A DNA stretch of 64,000 nt from Paragorgia papillata. Lineage: Eukaryota; Cnidaria; Anthozoa; Scleralcyonacea; Coralliidae. A model generated the notes under the pieces. The model saw only the letters and a list, made by a program, of their open reading frames with translations, had not been told where the DNA came from and ran no database searches. Position numbers and translations under genes: made by a program. Below, in pieces: positions 34,152 through 46,156 of this stretch; within the stretch, counting starts at the first letter, position 1, and every line of letters begins with the position of its first letter. The stretch is from positions 408,001 to 472,000 of the forward strand of contig JAWNZC010000105.1 in NCBI GenBank assembly GCA_035771165.1, given 5' to 3'.

Positions 34152-36939
34152 CTGTTGTACTGTTGTACAGCGAAACACCGTGTCTGTAGATTGAACTATA
34201 TATATATATATATATACACAGCTAGAACTTTTGTGAAACAGACCGCTGCTGGGATACACAAATGGAAATAAAACATTTATTATACTGACAAATACATACG
34301 AAAAGCACACTGTACCTTCCAAATCTTAATCACTGTAGCACTTGTTGCAGGACTGATTATGCCATCTAACTTCAGTGGTAGCTTTTCCAGTAGAATTTTC
34401 TTGTCTGTTCCCATCAGACTGGTGCAGTCATGCAAACCGCTTCCTTTACCATCGGCATTTTGCTTTTCCCAAACAGAAAATGACACACCACAACTGCAAA
34501 TAGCTTTAACAAGGTTTTGAAGATGCAATGGTTGTTGGTTACATGGAGCTTTTCTCAAATTTGCTGCCTTATCACGTTCTAAAGCTTCATTTACCAAATT
34601 ATTAATAAGCTTGTCTATCAGAAAGATAAATTACACATTAATATATATTACAGTATTATCTGATTTTAAAGGTAAAATGCTGAAAAATAAAATTAAAATA
34701 CATTTAACTGTTATGTAACCTGTAATTCGTAGCATCAAATGAAGCTCGTCCAGGACAATGTTTTCTAAGGGAATATTGAGCAGAGGAGGGCGTTCACAAG
34801 AAAACTGCTGTTTTAGGCAACATGCTCTTATATCATTTAAAGTCCTTCTGATATCATCCATCCAGTAGAAATTTTCTGGCCTTGTCATATCATATCTTTA
34901 ATATAAATGTGAAATTGGTTCACCATTCAATGTTTAGTCCAAGGGGGGAGGGGGGGGGGAGGGATGGGATTTTTTATATTTTCCATTAAAATGTCAAAAT
35001 CTGTACACTACCAATTTACACTACCAATTTTCCTTCATCAATGCTCACAAAAATCGCTTTAACTTTAGCTCTTTATTTTTTCACCTTACCTTAATATCTT
35101 GTGAATCTTGCACCAGATACAGGCATGGTCTGATGTTGCTGCTTTCATACCCATTAACAGCAACAGAAACTGTAAATAAAAGACTGCAGTTTATCAATCA
35201 AGTTCACTTCGGCAGTGCTTCCACTCGCATCAAATAATATTGCCGACTGGTTGGGAATCAAACCCGGGCCTCCTGCATGGCAGGCAAGAATTCTACCACT
35301 GAACCACCAGTGCAGAAGTCATATCAATATTAACAATTTAATGATCAAATTAATTAATTATTAATTTACAAAAATAATACAAATCACCTTGTAGTCTCCA
35401 CCAACAAACATCTCCACAGGTACATGATTTTCAGCTATTTTCAAGAAGCCAGTTTCCACAATCTTATTCACATCATTAAAGATCCTTGCACATGATGATT
35501 GAAGGATTTCGTACGACTCTTTTCCCTTAACTATAGCAACTGTGTGATTCCCTGGGAGGAAAAATCTTAGTTTCAAGACAAACAATTATCTGACTAGTAT
35601 ATTATATATATATATATATACATACAACAAACTGTAACCTTTGGATGTTAGTGCAGCTTCCCCGTCATTCAAAATTGAGAAGGAAATGACTATGAATCCA
35701 GTAAGTCTGGTCATTTTTGCACCATCACCACTTAGCTTGATCTTGTATTTTCCTGGGACATCCAAGCCATCCAGTGTGCACTTGTTCATCTAGATGAAGA
35801 AATAATAAATTCTTTATGCTTGTAAATAAAACATGATTGATTAATTATTTCGACAAACTTACATGTTTTTGGATTTCATTGCAGAGTGCGTCATAGAAGT
35901 TGAGCTGTGCACCTTCAGATACTCCCGGTGTCTGCTCAATGTGTGTAAGTGCATTCAGTGACTCTTTGCACTGTTTGATGAGGTAAGACCGTGGTAAGTT
36001 ATCCCCGGCTTGAGTCACACTCACTTCGTGATAGGCAGCCTCACCTATGCAAAACTGGTCTACTATTAACAGGATTTCTTTTATTCTGTTTTTTTCCTGT
36101 TCTGAAAGATCCTTATAACTCTTTCCCTGTGATGTGGTTTGATATGTCAAGGAGTAATTTAACCCACATTTATCAGTAAAGGTTGCTGATTCCAAAGTGA
36201 GGCCAAAGGTTTTAGCAAACCACAGGCTCCTTTCCACATACGTCTTTAGTTCAATTAGTTTGCGATGTCGCTGCTTTTTCCCAAGCTCTGATATTTCTTT
36301 CCCTGTATTTTTAAAATTAACAAAAATTCCAACGTTTTCAAGGTAATCGCTTAGTTCCTTATTTTCGTCCAAAATAGTCTCATATTCTTTCTGTTTACTG
36401 TTTAATGCTTGATTGGTTGTTATCTTGCTATGTTTTAATGTTCCTATTTCTGTCCACAGCTCCTCGCACCTCTCGTTCAGTCTTTCATTTTCTTTTGACA
36501 ACAATTCTACCTTCTTGTTTGTATCTTTTATTTGGACTTGAACCTCAGCCACCCTAACTATCTCATTGTGGTAAACTGAAATGTATTTTATGTTACCAAA
36601 ATATTCAGCTTTTAGACGGCCCTTAAGCTTGCAGCATTTACTCTTTATTTCTCCACAGCTTCTCCTTAGTAAACCATTCATTCTCTCGCAGTCGTTAAGT
36701 TGTATTCCATGTTGGGATATGAATGCATTCAAAATTTCATTAAATGAGTTCTCACCCAATGTGCCACTTTGCTTCAAATCATGCCCACTTCTCAAATGCT
36801 CGTACGGAATACCAATAGTCAATGCAATGTCACTATCGTTAACAGAAGCTTTTCTTGTATAACTTAAACAAAGTTCAGTAGACAAAGAAATCCTTTGCTT
36901 AAATTTATTCAAATCAAATCGTTTCAGAATATCAGACAT
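32199..36939 (-). CDS. Element X transposase-like protein, nine exons
   Basis: Exons: 36939-35863, 35789-35639, 35551-35388, 35169-35090, 34895-34720, 34614-34316, 33237-33080, 32997-32847, 32563-32199. Splice sites are GT/AG and phases agree except at exons 7/8, where I could not fit one. Exon 1 is a long coiled coil. Candidate catalytic acids: SGDGAKMTR (exon 2), LDELHLMLR (exon 5) and GVEKLNDD (exon 9), with a Cys pair HACIWCKIH (exon 4) and [11 protein letters not shown] (exon 8). The last exon ends in a SAP-like DNA-binding helix pair ([14 protein letters not shown]). About 890 residues, no stop in any exon. I recognise an abundant uncharacterised family of cnidarians and sponges; the transposase role is inferred from TIRs and motif layout. 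Confidence 0.75.
33370..33500 (-). repeat. Inverted-repeat retrozyme-like element with hammerhead
   Basis: Arms of about 36 bp (AGTAATATATTTTATTTATC, TTTACAGCTTGC) flank a hammerhead read on the minus strand (33396-33473): core CTGATGA at 33436-33442, stem II TGC/GCA, GAAA at 33420-33423, cleavage after GTA. Stem I is an unusually long 12-bp helix. Lies in intron 6 of the element X transposase gene. Confidence 0.65.
33590..33770 (+). repeat. PLE terminus fragment with repeated GACGAAGGGCC motif
   Basis: Two copies of GACGAAGGGCCTTCGCTCGA followed by AACGTTAG, at 33592 and 33632. The second is preceded by CT, giving CTGACGA and GAAA around a GGGC/GCTC stem, a hammerhead-like but imperfect core (one extra A). 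(TA)n on both sides. Confidence 0.5.
33858..34015. repeat. Inverted repeat of the PLE B terminus
   Basis: Arms of about 47 bp (TAGTTTTACCTTAAAGTC and complement). The left arm on the minus strand has core CTGATGA, stem II CCC/GGG, GAAA and ACC/GGT, i.e. the same ribozyme as at 28507. The centre holds a repeated GACTCCTCTTTCAG. Confidence 0.7.
34087..34150. repeat. (TA)n microsatellite
   Basis: Uninterrupted TA run of about 60 bp next to the truncated retrozyme end. Confidence 0.95.
34151..34200 (+). repeat. Truncated retrozyme end
   Basis: The 3' half of the 277-family hammerhead (ACAGCGAAACACCGTGTC then TGTAG) without the CTGATGA core, between (TA)n tracts. Confidence 0.7.
35243..35313 (-). 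tRNA. tRNA-Gly(GCC)-like gene, probably pseudogene or SINE head
   Basis: The minus strand reads GGTGGTTCAGTGGTAGAATT (A box and D arm), anticodon loop CTGCCAT (anticodon GCC) on a five-pair stem, and GGTTTGATTCC (B box). The acceptor stem mispairs at its last two bases and the T stem at two, so function is doubtful. It lies in intron 3 of the element X transposase gene. Confidence 0.65.
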
Positions 36940-37656
36940 TTAGTTTGCATATTCAAATTATGGCGCCCAATGGCGCGTAAACTACAACAGGGAAATGGGG
37001 ATATGTGGCAGTACGAATTAGCACTAATTTCCCCTCAGGACACCATTTTCTCCTTTTATCCTACACTATTAAAACGCCTGGTTTCTAAGGTTCTTGTTGA
37101 TACCAAACATGGCGAAATATTTTCAAAGAAAACAGTTTTGACAAGGTTTATGGACATCCGTGCTCATCAAAATTCTCGTATGTGGATTATTTTGGATCAG
37201 TGGATTTTCATGGTTTTCCACGCTAAAATGTACGCGGTTAACCTGAACGGATCACTTTCAAAATTGCAGGAGGAATACTTGATAATGTGTTGTTTACGAG
37301 GGGAGGGCGGCAAATTTGACCAGAAATAAAACGGGTCATAAACGGCCGGACTAAACTGTTCGTTCTCGTGGAAATGGGGCTGGAAATATACAGTTACTAC
37401 CAGCCAGATCAATACTGAAGTCGCACTAGAAATGTAACCCCATGGAGGTAAGAATACGGTATGAAACTTATTTTGTTTGACTACCAACGTTTTGCTTGTG
37501 TCATATCAAGGGCGGCAAATGCTATCGCTGCAATTGAACTCGCTCAAATTTTAATAATATGCCGCTACCCTTATATTTTACATATAGTACTTCCGCCATC
37601 TTTGTTTACTAAATTGCGAGTATGCGCAGTTTATATGTCCCAAATTTCTGGCCATG

Positions 37657-37852
37657 CTGCCTACATTCCTCGACCCCCCTCCCCCTAAACAATGTTGTAT
37701 CACCACAAAACATTCGTGATTTGTTCTCCATAGGTTCGCATAACATTTCCGTTAATGGGAAGCCAACATTGAATAGGGGGGATGGGGGGATATAAAAACA
37801 TTGTGCAATATCTTAATACTTTGGTGCACATGTTACAACTCATTCAGTACAG
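37657..37852 (+). mobile_element. MITE R, right part
   Basis: Almost the same as 57180-57368 (ACATTCCTCGACC, GGGGATGGGGGGATA, ACATGTTACAACTCATT). It lacks the final inverted terminus found in the 57 kb copy. Confidence 0.8.
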
Positions 37853-37974
37853 TAGTGGTTGTAGTATATTTTTACGACAATGGTGATATGTAAATAACAA
37901 GCTGTATTTTGCTTACAAACCTCTAAATGTGTCTGTATAACAGTAAATGACATCTTTACCACGCCTTATGTTAA

Positions 37975-38055
37975 TTTCTGTTGAACCCCTATTAAGTGGC
38001 CACCTGCCATTTCCCCGAGGGTGACCGCTTAATAGAGGTTCCACTGTATTTTACA
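37975..38055. mobile_element. Tiny fold-back MITE
   Basis: GAACCCCTATTAAGTGGCCACC and the inverted GGTGACCGCTTAATAGAGGTTC around a 20-bp centre. The ends resemble pogo-like termini (CAGTGGAACC). Confidence 0.55.
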
Positions 38056-38264
38056 CAGTAATGCAGATTGTGAGAAATGGCTTACGCCATGTACTCCTTT
38101 ACTTTTATTATTCATGGTCAATGAAGGTCGCAGTATACCCTTAAAAATTGTTTCCAAAGTGTCATGACGTATACTATAACACCTTTTCTCATATTACATT
38201 GCCATTGTGACACCCACTGTGTCTTCGTAGTTCACATTGAACTTTTCAATTGCGATTGAATGCA

Positions 38265-39615
38265 ATGGAATTCTTACAGTCTTATAATAGCGATATGTCG
38301 AGTACATCACCAGAAGATGAAGAATTACATACTCGCGAAGTCCGTCAAGTATATTTGGTTACTTAGAGGCAAGCGGATACTCAAGTTTCCCACACGACAA
38401 TCTTTTGCAGAAGCTATTGTTGATTCTTTCTCCATGCGATCTGCAGTCGTTTTACAATGGTGTTGTTCGAAAGAGTTGCACAAAAAATGGGGAGTACACT
38501 ATCATGTTTCTGTGAAGCTTGATAGAATTCAACGATGGTTGCCATCAAAGAAAGCACTGCAAAAAAAACATGGCATATCTGTTCATTTCTCAAGCATCCA
38601 CGCTAACTATTTCACCGCGTGGAAGCCAACAAAGCGACAACCAACAAAGGGACAACCACCCAGATTTAACCAACAGCAATGGATCTGCAACTATGAGAGC
38701 CCAACGAAACCTTCAAACAACGCAGAAAAAAACGTATGCCACTGAAATCAAGCGATGAAGAAGACCCCGACATTACTGATGATGAGTCGAACGCGGATAC
38801 GAAGAAATGGGCGGCGAAGAAGCGGAAACGACTCAGTGCTTTTGACGTATCGGAGATCATAGTAGCAAAGAATCTTCGAGATCGGAATGCTTTGCTAGCT
38901 TTTGCTAATATGCAAAACGGGATGGGAAGAGTGATTTGGCAGAATTCGTCATCAACCGGGGAACAAAAGTTGCGAATGAACTGCTAACTAATGCATGGGA
39001 GATGGAAAGCGCAGAACGCACTAATGAACGAAACAAAAAATCGGGAATAGATTTGCTGAAAGAAGCATATGACACAAAATGTACTTGTGAAACGGAAAGA
39101 GAGTGGGGGGATGTGTGCGTTACAGCTACTGGAGAACAACCACATACCGCGAGAACTGTTTGCCAAATCAATGAGGGAACTACTTGAAAGGGGTAGATGC
39201 AAATCGTGGTAAAACGTTCCTGTTAAATCCTCTCAACAGAATTTACAACACCTTCACCAATCCGGCATGCACAAGTTTTGCGTGGGTAGGAGCAGAGAAC
39301 GCTGAAGTCGTTTTTCTTAACGACTTCAGGTGGTCTCCTCAAATTTTAGCGTGTCATGATCTGCTTCTCATGTTGGAGGGGCACCTGGTTCATTTACCTG
39401 CCCCTAAATCCCATTTTGCCAAAGACACGACATTCGACGGAGATACACCAATCTTTTGCACTTCGAAACGACCGATTGTTTATGTGAAGAACGGACAAAC
39501 CGACGAACGAGAGACGGAGATGATGGCCGTCAGATGGAAACTTTTCAATTTCACCCGCCAGATTGCCCAGCATGAACAAAAGGAAGTGCAACCCTGTGGT
39601 TCATGTTTCGCATGA
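38265..39615 (+). pseudogene. Decayed Rep-like protein: HUH endonuclease and SF3 helicase
   Basis: A first frame (38265-38364) gives an acidic N-terminus. The next frame holds WCCSKELHKKWGVHYHV, whose HYH fits the HUH metal site, and a downstream NYFTAWK where the expected Tyr-xx-Lys segment is lost at a frame break near 38625. Further frames lead to a helicase part: ANRGKTFLLNPL (end of a Walker A whose start is deleted near 39195), VVFLNDFRW (Walker B-like) and TPIFCTSK (motif C-like). At least five frame breaks. The domain order is that of rolling-circle/hairpin Rep proteins of small ssDNA replicons and related transposons. I recall many such copies in cnidarian genomes; whether the source was a virus or transposon is open. 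Confidence 0.75.
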
Positions 39616-39989
39616 CTTATATTAGATATTGAGGTATAACTTCCCTGGGGCGCCGGAGCCACGGGGGCAGCTGCCCCCCCTGCCCTCACGGTGCGGGTGC
39701 AGCACGGGGGCAACCTATTGCCCTTTACCTTAATTAAGAGGCATATTTTCTGCAGAATTAGTAACGCAAATGTTTTACAAGCTAATTCATTGCTGTAGCA
39801 TACTTGCCAACATTTTGATTTAGGAAAGGGTACCGTCAGCGTTGACGTCACACACAGTGTACTTCATGTATGCCTGACCACAATCTTATGTCTTGTGCCC
39901 AGACCTCTTTGACTTTGCGGTTATCATGGCCAGAAATTCGCGACATTGAGCCACTATGTCGTCAGCGGTCAACCGCGTAAAAATTCAAA

Positions 39990-40888
39990 ATGGCGTCGAA
40001 GCGTTTGTCCACACGAGTGACTGACTACGTGCCGCTAGACAACTTTAGCTCTGTTGTTTTGTTCAATGATACTGCCCCACGAAGGAAAAAAGGAAAGATA
40101 TATGAAGTGGAAAAGGATAATCAGCAGAAAGAAAGAAAAACACGTAAGTATTAAAGCGGAACTGTCGATCTGGTTGAAAGTTGAAATTACCAGCATCAGC
40201 TATTATTCATTTATTGTATATTTTCGGTTCATACAAATGATTCGCCTGTTAATCTTACGCATTTTTGCTATTGTAGGACTTTTTATATCTTATTAAATGG
40301 GCTGGATGGCCCCTACAGTCCTGTACATGGGAACCTTCGGCCCATTTGCCGACCAATTTACTAAGGTATATCACACTATGATATCAAATTTAAACACGAT
40401 TCTGTAGAATTTCTGTTTCCTTTGCTTTTACTGTTAATAAATACAATAGATATTAACAGAGCGGTTTATATTCCTCTGTTTCTAGAGGTTATGAAACACC
40501 GCCGAAGCCTTCTCTTAGTAGATTGGAGAACAGTGCAAGAGCATTTTCCTGTGGCATTTTGTCCATGCTGAAGTCAAAGTCACTGGGACATGGATATATT
40601 GAAATGGACCACCATTGCTGGCGCTATGTTAGCCAAGGAAAAGGAAACCCCTCTGAACATAGAGGTTATTCTTTGTACGGGAAAAATGACTTTGTTCGCC
40701 TTTCAATGCTTCCCCCTGACTGGTGGTATTACTTAAACGAACATGGGGAAAGTAAAAAGGTAGACTTTCCCATTAAGATTAAGGCGGTGATTAGTTGGTC
40801 CCCCAAAAAACACATTTTTAAAAGAGAGAATCTTGTAGAAGGACCAAAATTCCCCATAGAAAAATTAAGTGTTTTGATTGCCATGTAA
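39990..40888 (+). pseudogene. Chromodomain protein of element Y
   Basis: Exon 1 (39990-40143) ends KIYEVEKDNQQ; exon 2 (40279-40366) carries LYLIKWAGWP then SCTWEPSAHL in a frame that does not match the exon 1 phase; exon 3 (40486-40888) encodes GYETPPKPSLSRLENS through WRYVSQGKG, YGKNDFVRLSMLPPDWW and ends at 40888. Exon 3 is fully open and extends past the point where the X copy is frameshifted. A one-base change in exon 2 probably inactivates it. Confidence 0.7.
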
Positions 40889-42273
40889 TCAAAGAAATCT
40901 TTTTAATTAGATGAACACTTTATTTTTATTACATATATAACTTTGTTTGCTCTTGAGTACTGTACAGTTTGTTCTAGGATCTTAAATTTAATATATACAT
41001 GTCATTTTAATACAATTATTTATCTTCGAGTGCTCTCTTCAAAATCTCTTGTAATTTTTCTAATTTTCGTGCGTGTGTTTGCACTCCTAATTCCTTTAGT
41101 TTTTCTTTAATTTCAAAAACTGTAAGAGATTCGATATCTAAAATACTTTCTGAATTGGTTTCTTGCAATTCGGGGTTGGGGGCATTTAATAGCTTTCTTC
41201 GTTTACTTCTTGTTTCTTTAATTTCAGTTGACCAATATTCACCATTTGTCTTGTTATATCTTCTTCGTACTCGTTCGCTGGTTAGTTGCAGTCGCTTACT
41301 GACAAGCAGGATATCTTTTGGAGCATCCCATTTGTTTGACTTTGTCAGATGAAATTTTCTCACATCATCATTGTTCTTCTCTACCCCTATCAGTGGCCAT
41401 TTATAAAAGGAGAAAACATATGTATGTGCTTGGAAATTAACCAGCTTATGCAATTATTGTCATCATATTAATACCATACATTACCTTGCCCTGTGAACTT
41501 TTTTATGCCACTGTGTCTCTGCATGAAATTTGGGACATGGTATACCAAGCAGTGCATGTATGGTGTAACTTGTTGTTTTCCAAACCCAGTTACTTCACCA
41601 CCCAAGGAAACAAATAGTGTTACTCATGCTTTAGCCTAGTAAAGCAATCAATATTTGATTATCAAATGAGAAGAACAATTCTAATTAACCCATTCCTGCC
41701 TGAAACAGACTTTATAATTATTGATTTAATCTGGCTAAAGCTAGCCAATTGTATTCAGAACAGGAAAGGACCAGCTGTGTAATCTTGGTAGGAATATCAT
41801 TATAAATACATATTGCACTCGCCAGTTCAAAGAATTCATTAATTCTTTCAGGTGAGGGATTGCACTCATTCATCATCTAATAAAGCTGACCAAAGTCCTA
41901 AAATGTATGAAATGGCTGGGGGTTTAGTTTTTGTCGTGTACTGTATGCATATTTTCACAACATGTACATGTTAATTAGAATAATATAAATTGCACATTTA
42001 ATTTAGATATTACCTTCCAGATTTTGATGACAGAGGCACTGTTGTCTGGCTTAATTATCCCATCTAGTTTATTTATTTATTTATTTTATTTAAACATATT
42101 TTATTTATCGACATTTTCTCCAAGAGCTTAGAGCTCATCAAGGGAGATTGTCTAATTTTTACATTGAAATAAATGGAGTACAGCACGAGGTAAATAAAGT
42201 TTAAGACAAAGATTAGGATATTGGAAAAGCTAATCGGAGATCATATTCAAACAGATTAGAGAATATCAACTTA

Positions 42274-45200
42274 CTAATCAGTTGAGCTAGTAAATCGCTT
42301 TGTGTTCAAGATGAATAATTGAACGTTATACATCAAGATTTGATTTTCTTCATTACTAATCTGTTCTGAGCCATGTAGAAACATTTCAATTATTTGATCA
42401 TCTGATAAACTCGACCATGTGGTGTGGAGCAACTGCGCAGATGAAGAAAGTAGTTGTCGTTGAGTAGCATATCGAGGACAATATAAAAAATAATGCTTAA
42501 TGTTTTCAACTATTCCCCATCGACATTTACAAAAAGGAGAAGATTTACAATTAATTCTATATAAATAAAAATTTAGTGCACAATGACCTAGACGGAGCCT
42601 AGTATGTAATATTGAGCCATATCGATTTAATGAAGTATTGTAAATTGTGTTACATTTTTGTCCACAAAAATAGCTACATAGTTTGCTCTTAAATAAAGAT
42701 AATGGTTCTATATTACATATGTTATCATCAAGTTCATTCCAAGCTGCAATTGCCGATGGGAAAAAGGATCTCTTAAAACGTTCAGTATTAGTAGGGATAT
42801 ATGTAAAGTTTTCATTGGATCTCAGCAAGTAATTATATCTTTGACTAACATATGGAGGCAGTAGGTCATGAAGGTAGGATGGCGTGAAGGAGTTCATTAT
42901 TTTATAAAGTAATGATAATTTATGTAAATGTCTCCTAGTTTTCAGGTCTTCCCAACATAATTCATTTAATAATCGCTTTCTATTTGTTCCTTTCGTAGCT
43001 CCATGCAGTAACTATACGAGCTGATTCATACTGAATCCCTTCTAAGAGATTTGCTGATAAGAGATGACATCTGCATATTCCATCAAAGGTCCAATAAGAC
43101 TTTTATATAACGAAATAAGGCTTGATCTATTAAGCTTATATTTAACACCTTTTAAAACATTCATCATTTTACTAGCTTTTTTATGTATACTTAGTATATG
43201 GTCAAACCAAGAAAAATTTGATGAAAACTTCAACCCTAGATGAGTATGAGAAATAACTTCTCTTAGAGCAATGCCATCTAAATATAAAGTAGGGTGTGAA
43301 GGTTTAAAAAGTTTTTTCGAAAATATAATACTTTCACATTTAGTAGGATTCATTTCCATTAACGATTGCTTACACCACTGGTTAATGTTATGAAGATCCA
43401 TATTTAATCTCAAAGCAGCATTTGATTGATCATCAACTACATCAAATAAAGATGTATCATCGGCATAAAGAAAACAATTTGATACAACATTTTCACTTAT
43501 GTCATTAATATATATAAGAAAAAGCAATGGCCCGAGTACAGAACCCTGTGGAACACCAGCTTCAATATCTAACCAGCTCGAGCTCTGCCCATCGATAACA
43601 ACTCTCTGCTTTCTATCTGATAAATAACAACGAAACCAACTTAGAAGTGGTTCTTTTACCCCAAGAATTTTCAGTTTATAAAGTAATCCCTCATGCCATA
43701 CTTTATCAAATGCTTTACTAAAATCGAGAAAAACCATACGTACTTCTTTTCCCATTTCTAGAGCTTGGTAAATCATGTGGACAATATAAGTGAGTTGATT
43801 AACAGTGCCATCTCCAGGTCTAAAACCGGACTGAAAAACATTGAGATATCGTATTTCTAATAAGAATTCATACAATCTTGCAAATACAATTTTCTCTGGA
43901 ATTTTTGAAATGGATGGAAAAAGCGATATGGGGCGATAATTCTATTTATATTGGCTATTATCTTTTTTGTATATAGGAGTTAAATTGGCTTTTTCCCATT
44001 CGGTGGGATATTCTCCCACTTGGAGGCTTAAATTTATTAAATGTGTGAATGATTTTGTAATGCCATAGCTGCATAATTTAATGATTTGGCTTCCAATGCC
44101 ATCATGACCACAAGCTTTTGATATGTCAACCTTATTCAATAATTCAAAACTTCTTGTTCCGTTGTCTGGATTATTGATAATGTTTTATCGGTGCAATCAT
44201 GCGTATACACGGATAATGGCAGCTGGTGATTGCTGTCATTAACTCTAGCTTGACTAGCAAAATATTCATTAAACATGTCAGCTTTTTCTTGCGTTAAAAA
44301 TAATCTCAGCATCCTCTTTAATTGCTGGGATAGATATACGGTTATTCTTATTAAGAATCGATTTAATATAACTCCACCATTTTTTTGGACCCAAGGAAGA
44401 GTCCGATAGTTTGTTATTTAATTTATGATAATAAGAAATTTTTGCTTCTCGAATCAATGACGTTGTACAATTTCTTTGAGTTTTATAACTCTGCCAGAGA
44501 GAACTTGTTTTTTTTTTACAAAATTGTTTTAATAATGTATTTCTTTTTCGGATCGTCGTTCGTACCACAGATGTCATCCATGGTTTATCCCTAGGACGTA
44601 TTACAACTGTTTTGTTCGGAATATATTTGTTAATTATAAAGCGAAAATACCGAGACCAGTATTCATAAACATCATCAATTTGTACAGATTCTCTGACACA
44701 ATCATCCCAATTAATATTCATAAGATCTTCATTCAGCTTTGTCACGTTGACATTGCAAAAATCCCATGTGTCATTTATAAGCTTTTTGTTTATAATATGT
44801 AATACTCATTTTTGCATAAATAAAAGAGTGGTCACAATTTGTAGGTGGACTGTATGTACCAGAATCTACAAAATATCTTGGACAGTTAGTGATTATGACA
44901 TCTAGTATTGTAGCTATATTATTTGTCACACGAGTTGGTTCATTGATTATCTGGAACAGGGCATTGCACTCAAGCCATTAATAAGTTATTATGGTCATAA
45001 TGGGCATTAAAATCACCGATTATCACCACAGGCGAATGAGGATTTTGTCTAATTGTATCAAGAACACTTTGGAGAGAATCCAAAAAAATCGAAGTTTCTT
45101 GTAAAGAATTGTTCGGCGGTCTATAACATACCCCACATAACAGAGCCAATTTATGCATCTTGATTTCAACCCAGAGCAGTTTTAAATTGTCATTTTCTAA

Positions 45201-45833
45201 GTCATCGCGTCTTTTACACGCAAGTGATTCTGCTACATATAAAGCGACACCTCCACCTCGCATATAAAATCGATCTTTTCTTATAGAGCGTTTTCATCGA
45301 CGTCACAGCGGCCATATTGGTGTACCAAAACAATGAAATGGCGGCCATATTGGTGTATGGTATGGGAATTAGCTCTTATTCAAATATTTCGTATTGTTTC
45401 ACCACCCCAATGGGGTCACCGATCACGTGAGTGAAAACGCTCTATAATTGGGTAATAACCTAGTGTAAACAGAGACTCACTAGGAGTTTTACCGCTCCAA
45501 CCATGTTTCAGATACCGCAAATAAATCAAAGCTTTTATCCAAAATAAACGAGGAAATTTCGTCAAATTTATCTTCATTTACAAGACTTCTAGCATTAATG
45601 TGTCCTATTGTAAGATACGATGTTTTTGGTCCAGGATTTAATTCAACGTCTCCTGCCATTAACCAAATCATTAGGAAGGGAATAAACAAAATGCATAAAC
45701 TTAAACCCAGTACTAAACAACTTAGTGATACTTCGAATCTTAAGAAGCGATATTTTCTGTTATTAAACATCCCGATAGCTGCTCTATAAATAATGAGGCT
45801 AACCTCCATTGAATAAATAAACAAACTTACCAT
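42274..45833 (-). pseudogene. LINE ORF2 with 2A-like N-terminus: endonuclease and reverse transcriptase
   Basis: The N-terminus has a hydrophobic stretch and then GDVELNPGP (45653-45627), a canonical 2A motif, just before the AP-endonuclease (GHINARSL, VSETWLE, MRGGGVALYV, VVIIGDFNAH). The RT follows (KACGHDGIGS, FLDFSKAFDKVWH, AGVPQGSVLGPLLF, catalytic FLYADDTS near 43470) and a C-terminal Cys-His segment (CKCRWGIVENIKHYFLYC). Frame breaks occur near 45480, the MITE at 45284-45444, 44970, 44280, 44140-43900 and 43040. 2A would separate the leader from the enzyme by ribosome skipping. Confidence 0.85.
45284..45444. mobile_element. TA-flanked MITE inside LINE ORF2
   Basis: Ends TAGAGCGTTTTCA and the inverted TGAAAACGCTCTA, flanked by TA on both sides, with an internal GGCCATATTGGTGTA direct repeat. 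Tc1/mariner-type target. Confidence 0.8.
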
Positions 45834-46156
45834 TCTGCACAGTTACTCCAAAACCACCTATCATAATCTTAAGACACACAAAAATCAAACAAGGGGAACT
45901 CAAACGGACTCTCACAAAAGACATAAATATATATAATTAATATTAATGAAGTTAGGAATAAAGTTAGGAATGAAGTTAGGAGATTGAATAGGAGGACTAT
46001 AGGTGCGGTCATACGATGAAAAAATGAAAAAATACTATGTTCCCGCTCATGAATCACTTGATGAATTCATACCACCAGGTTAAATAATTTAATAAAGTCA
46101 TCCATCTACCGCATAGTTCTTGCGTGTGTAGATCTGCATCTGAATCACTTGATAAA

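Larger units (their letters stand above)
30727..37656. mobile_element. Element X: chromodomain and DDE-like two-gene transposon
   Basis: The 22-bp TIR begins CATGGCCAGAAATTTGGGAC at 30727 and recurs inverted ending at 37656. Flanking CT dinucleotides (30725-30726, 37657-37658) replace a single CC in the empty R copy at 57180-57181, giving a 2-bp target duplication. Inside are two convergent genes: a chromodomain gene (plus strand) and a nine-exon transposase-like gene (minus strand). PLE and retrozyme pieces and a tRNA-Gly-like sequence lie in the introns. A second copy, Y, has the same design. Two-bp duplication and a DDE-type protein would fit a CACTA-like (CMC) relative, but that is inference. 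Confidence 0.8.

Noticed and set aside
35243..35313. Functional tRNA-Gly gene
   Set aside because: Acceptor and T-stem mispairs and intronic location inside a transposon favour a pseudogene; kept only as a tRNA-like feature.
36895..37329. 144-codon plus-strand frame at the right end of element X
   Set aside because: It overlaps the first exon of the transposase-like gene in antisense and has no counterpart at the same position in element Y.
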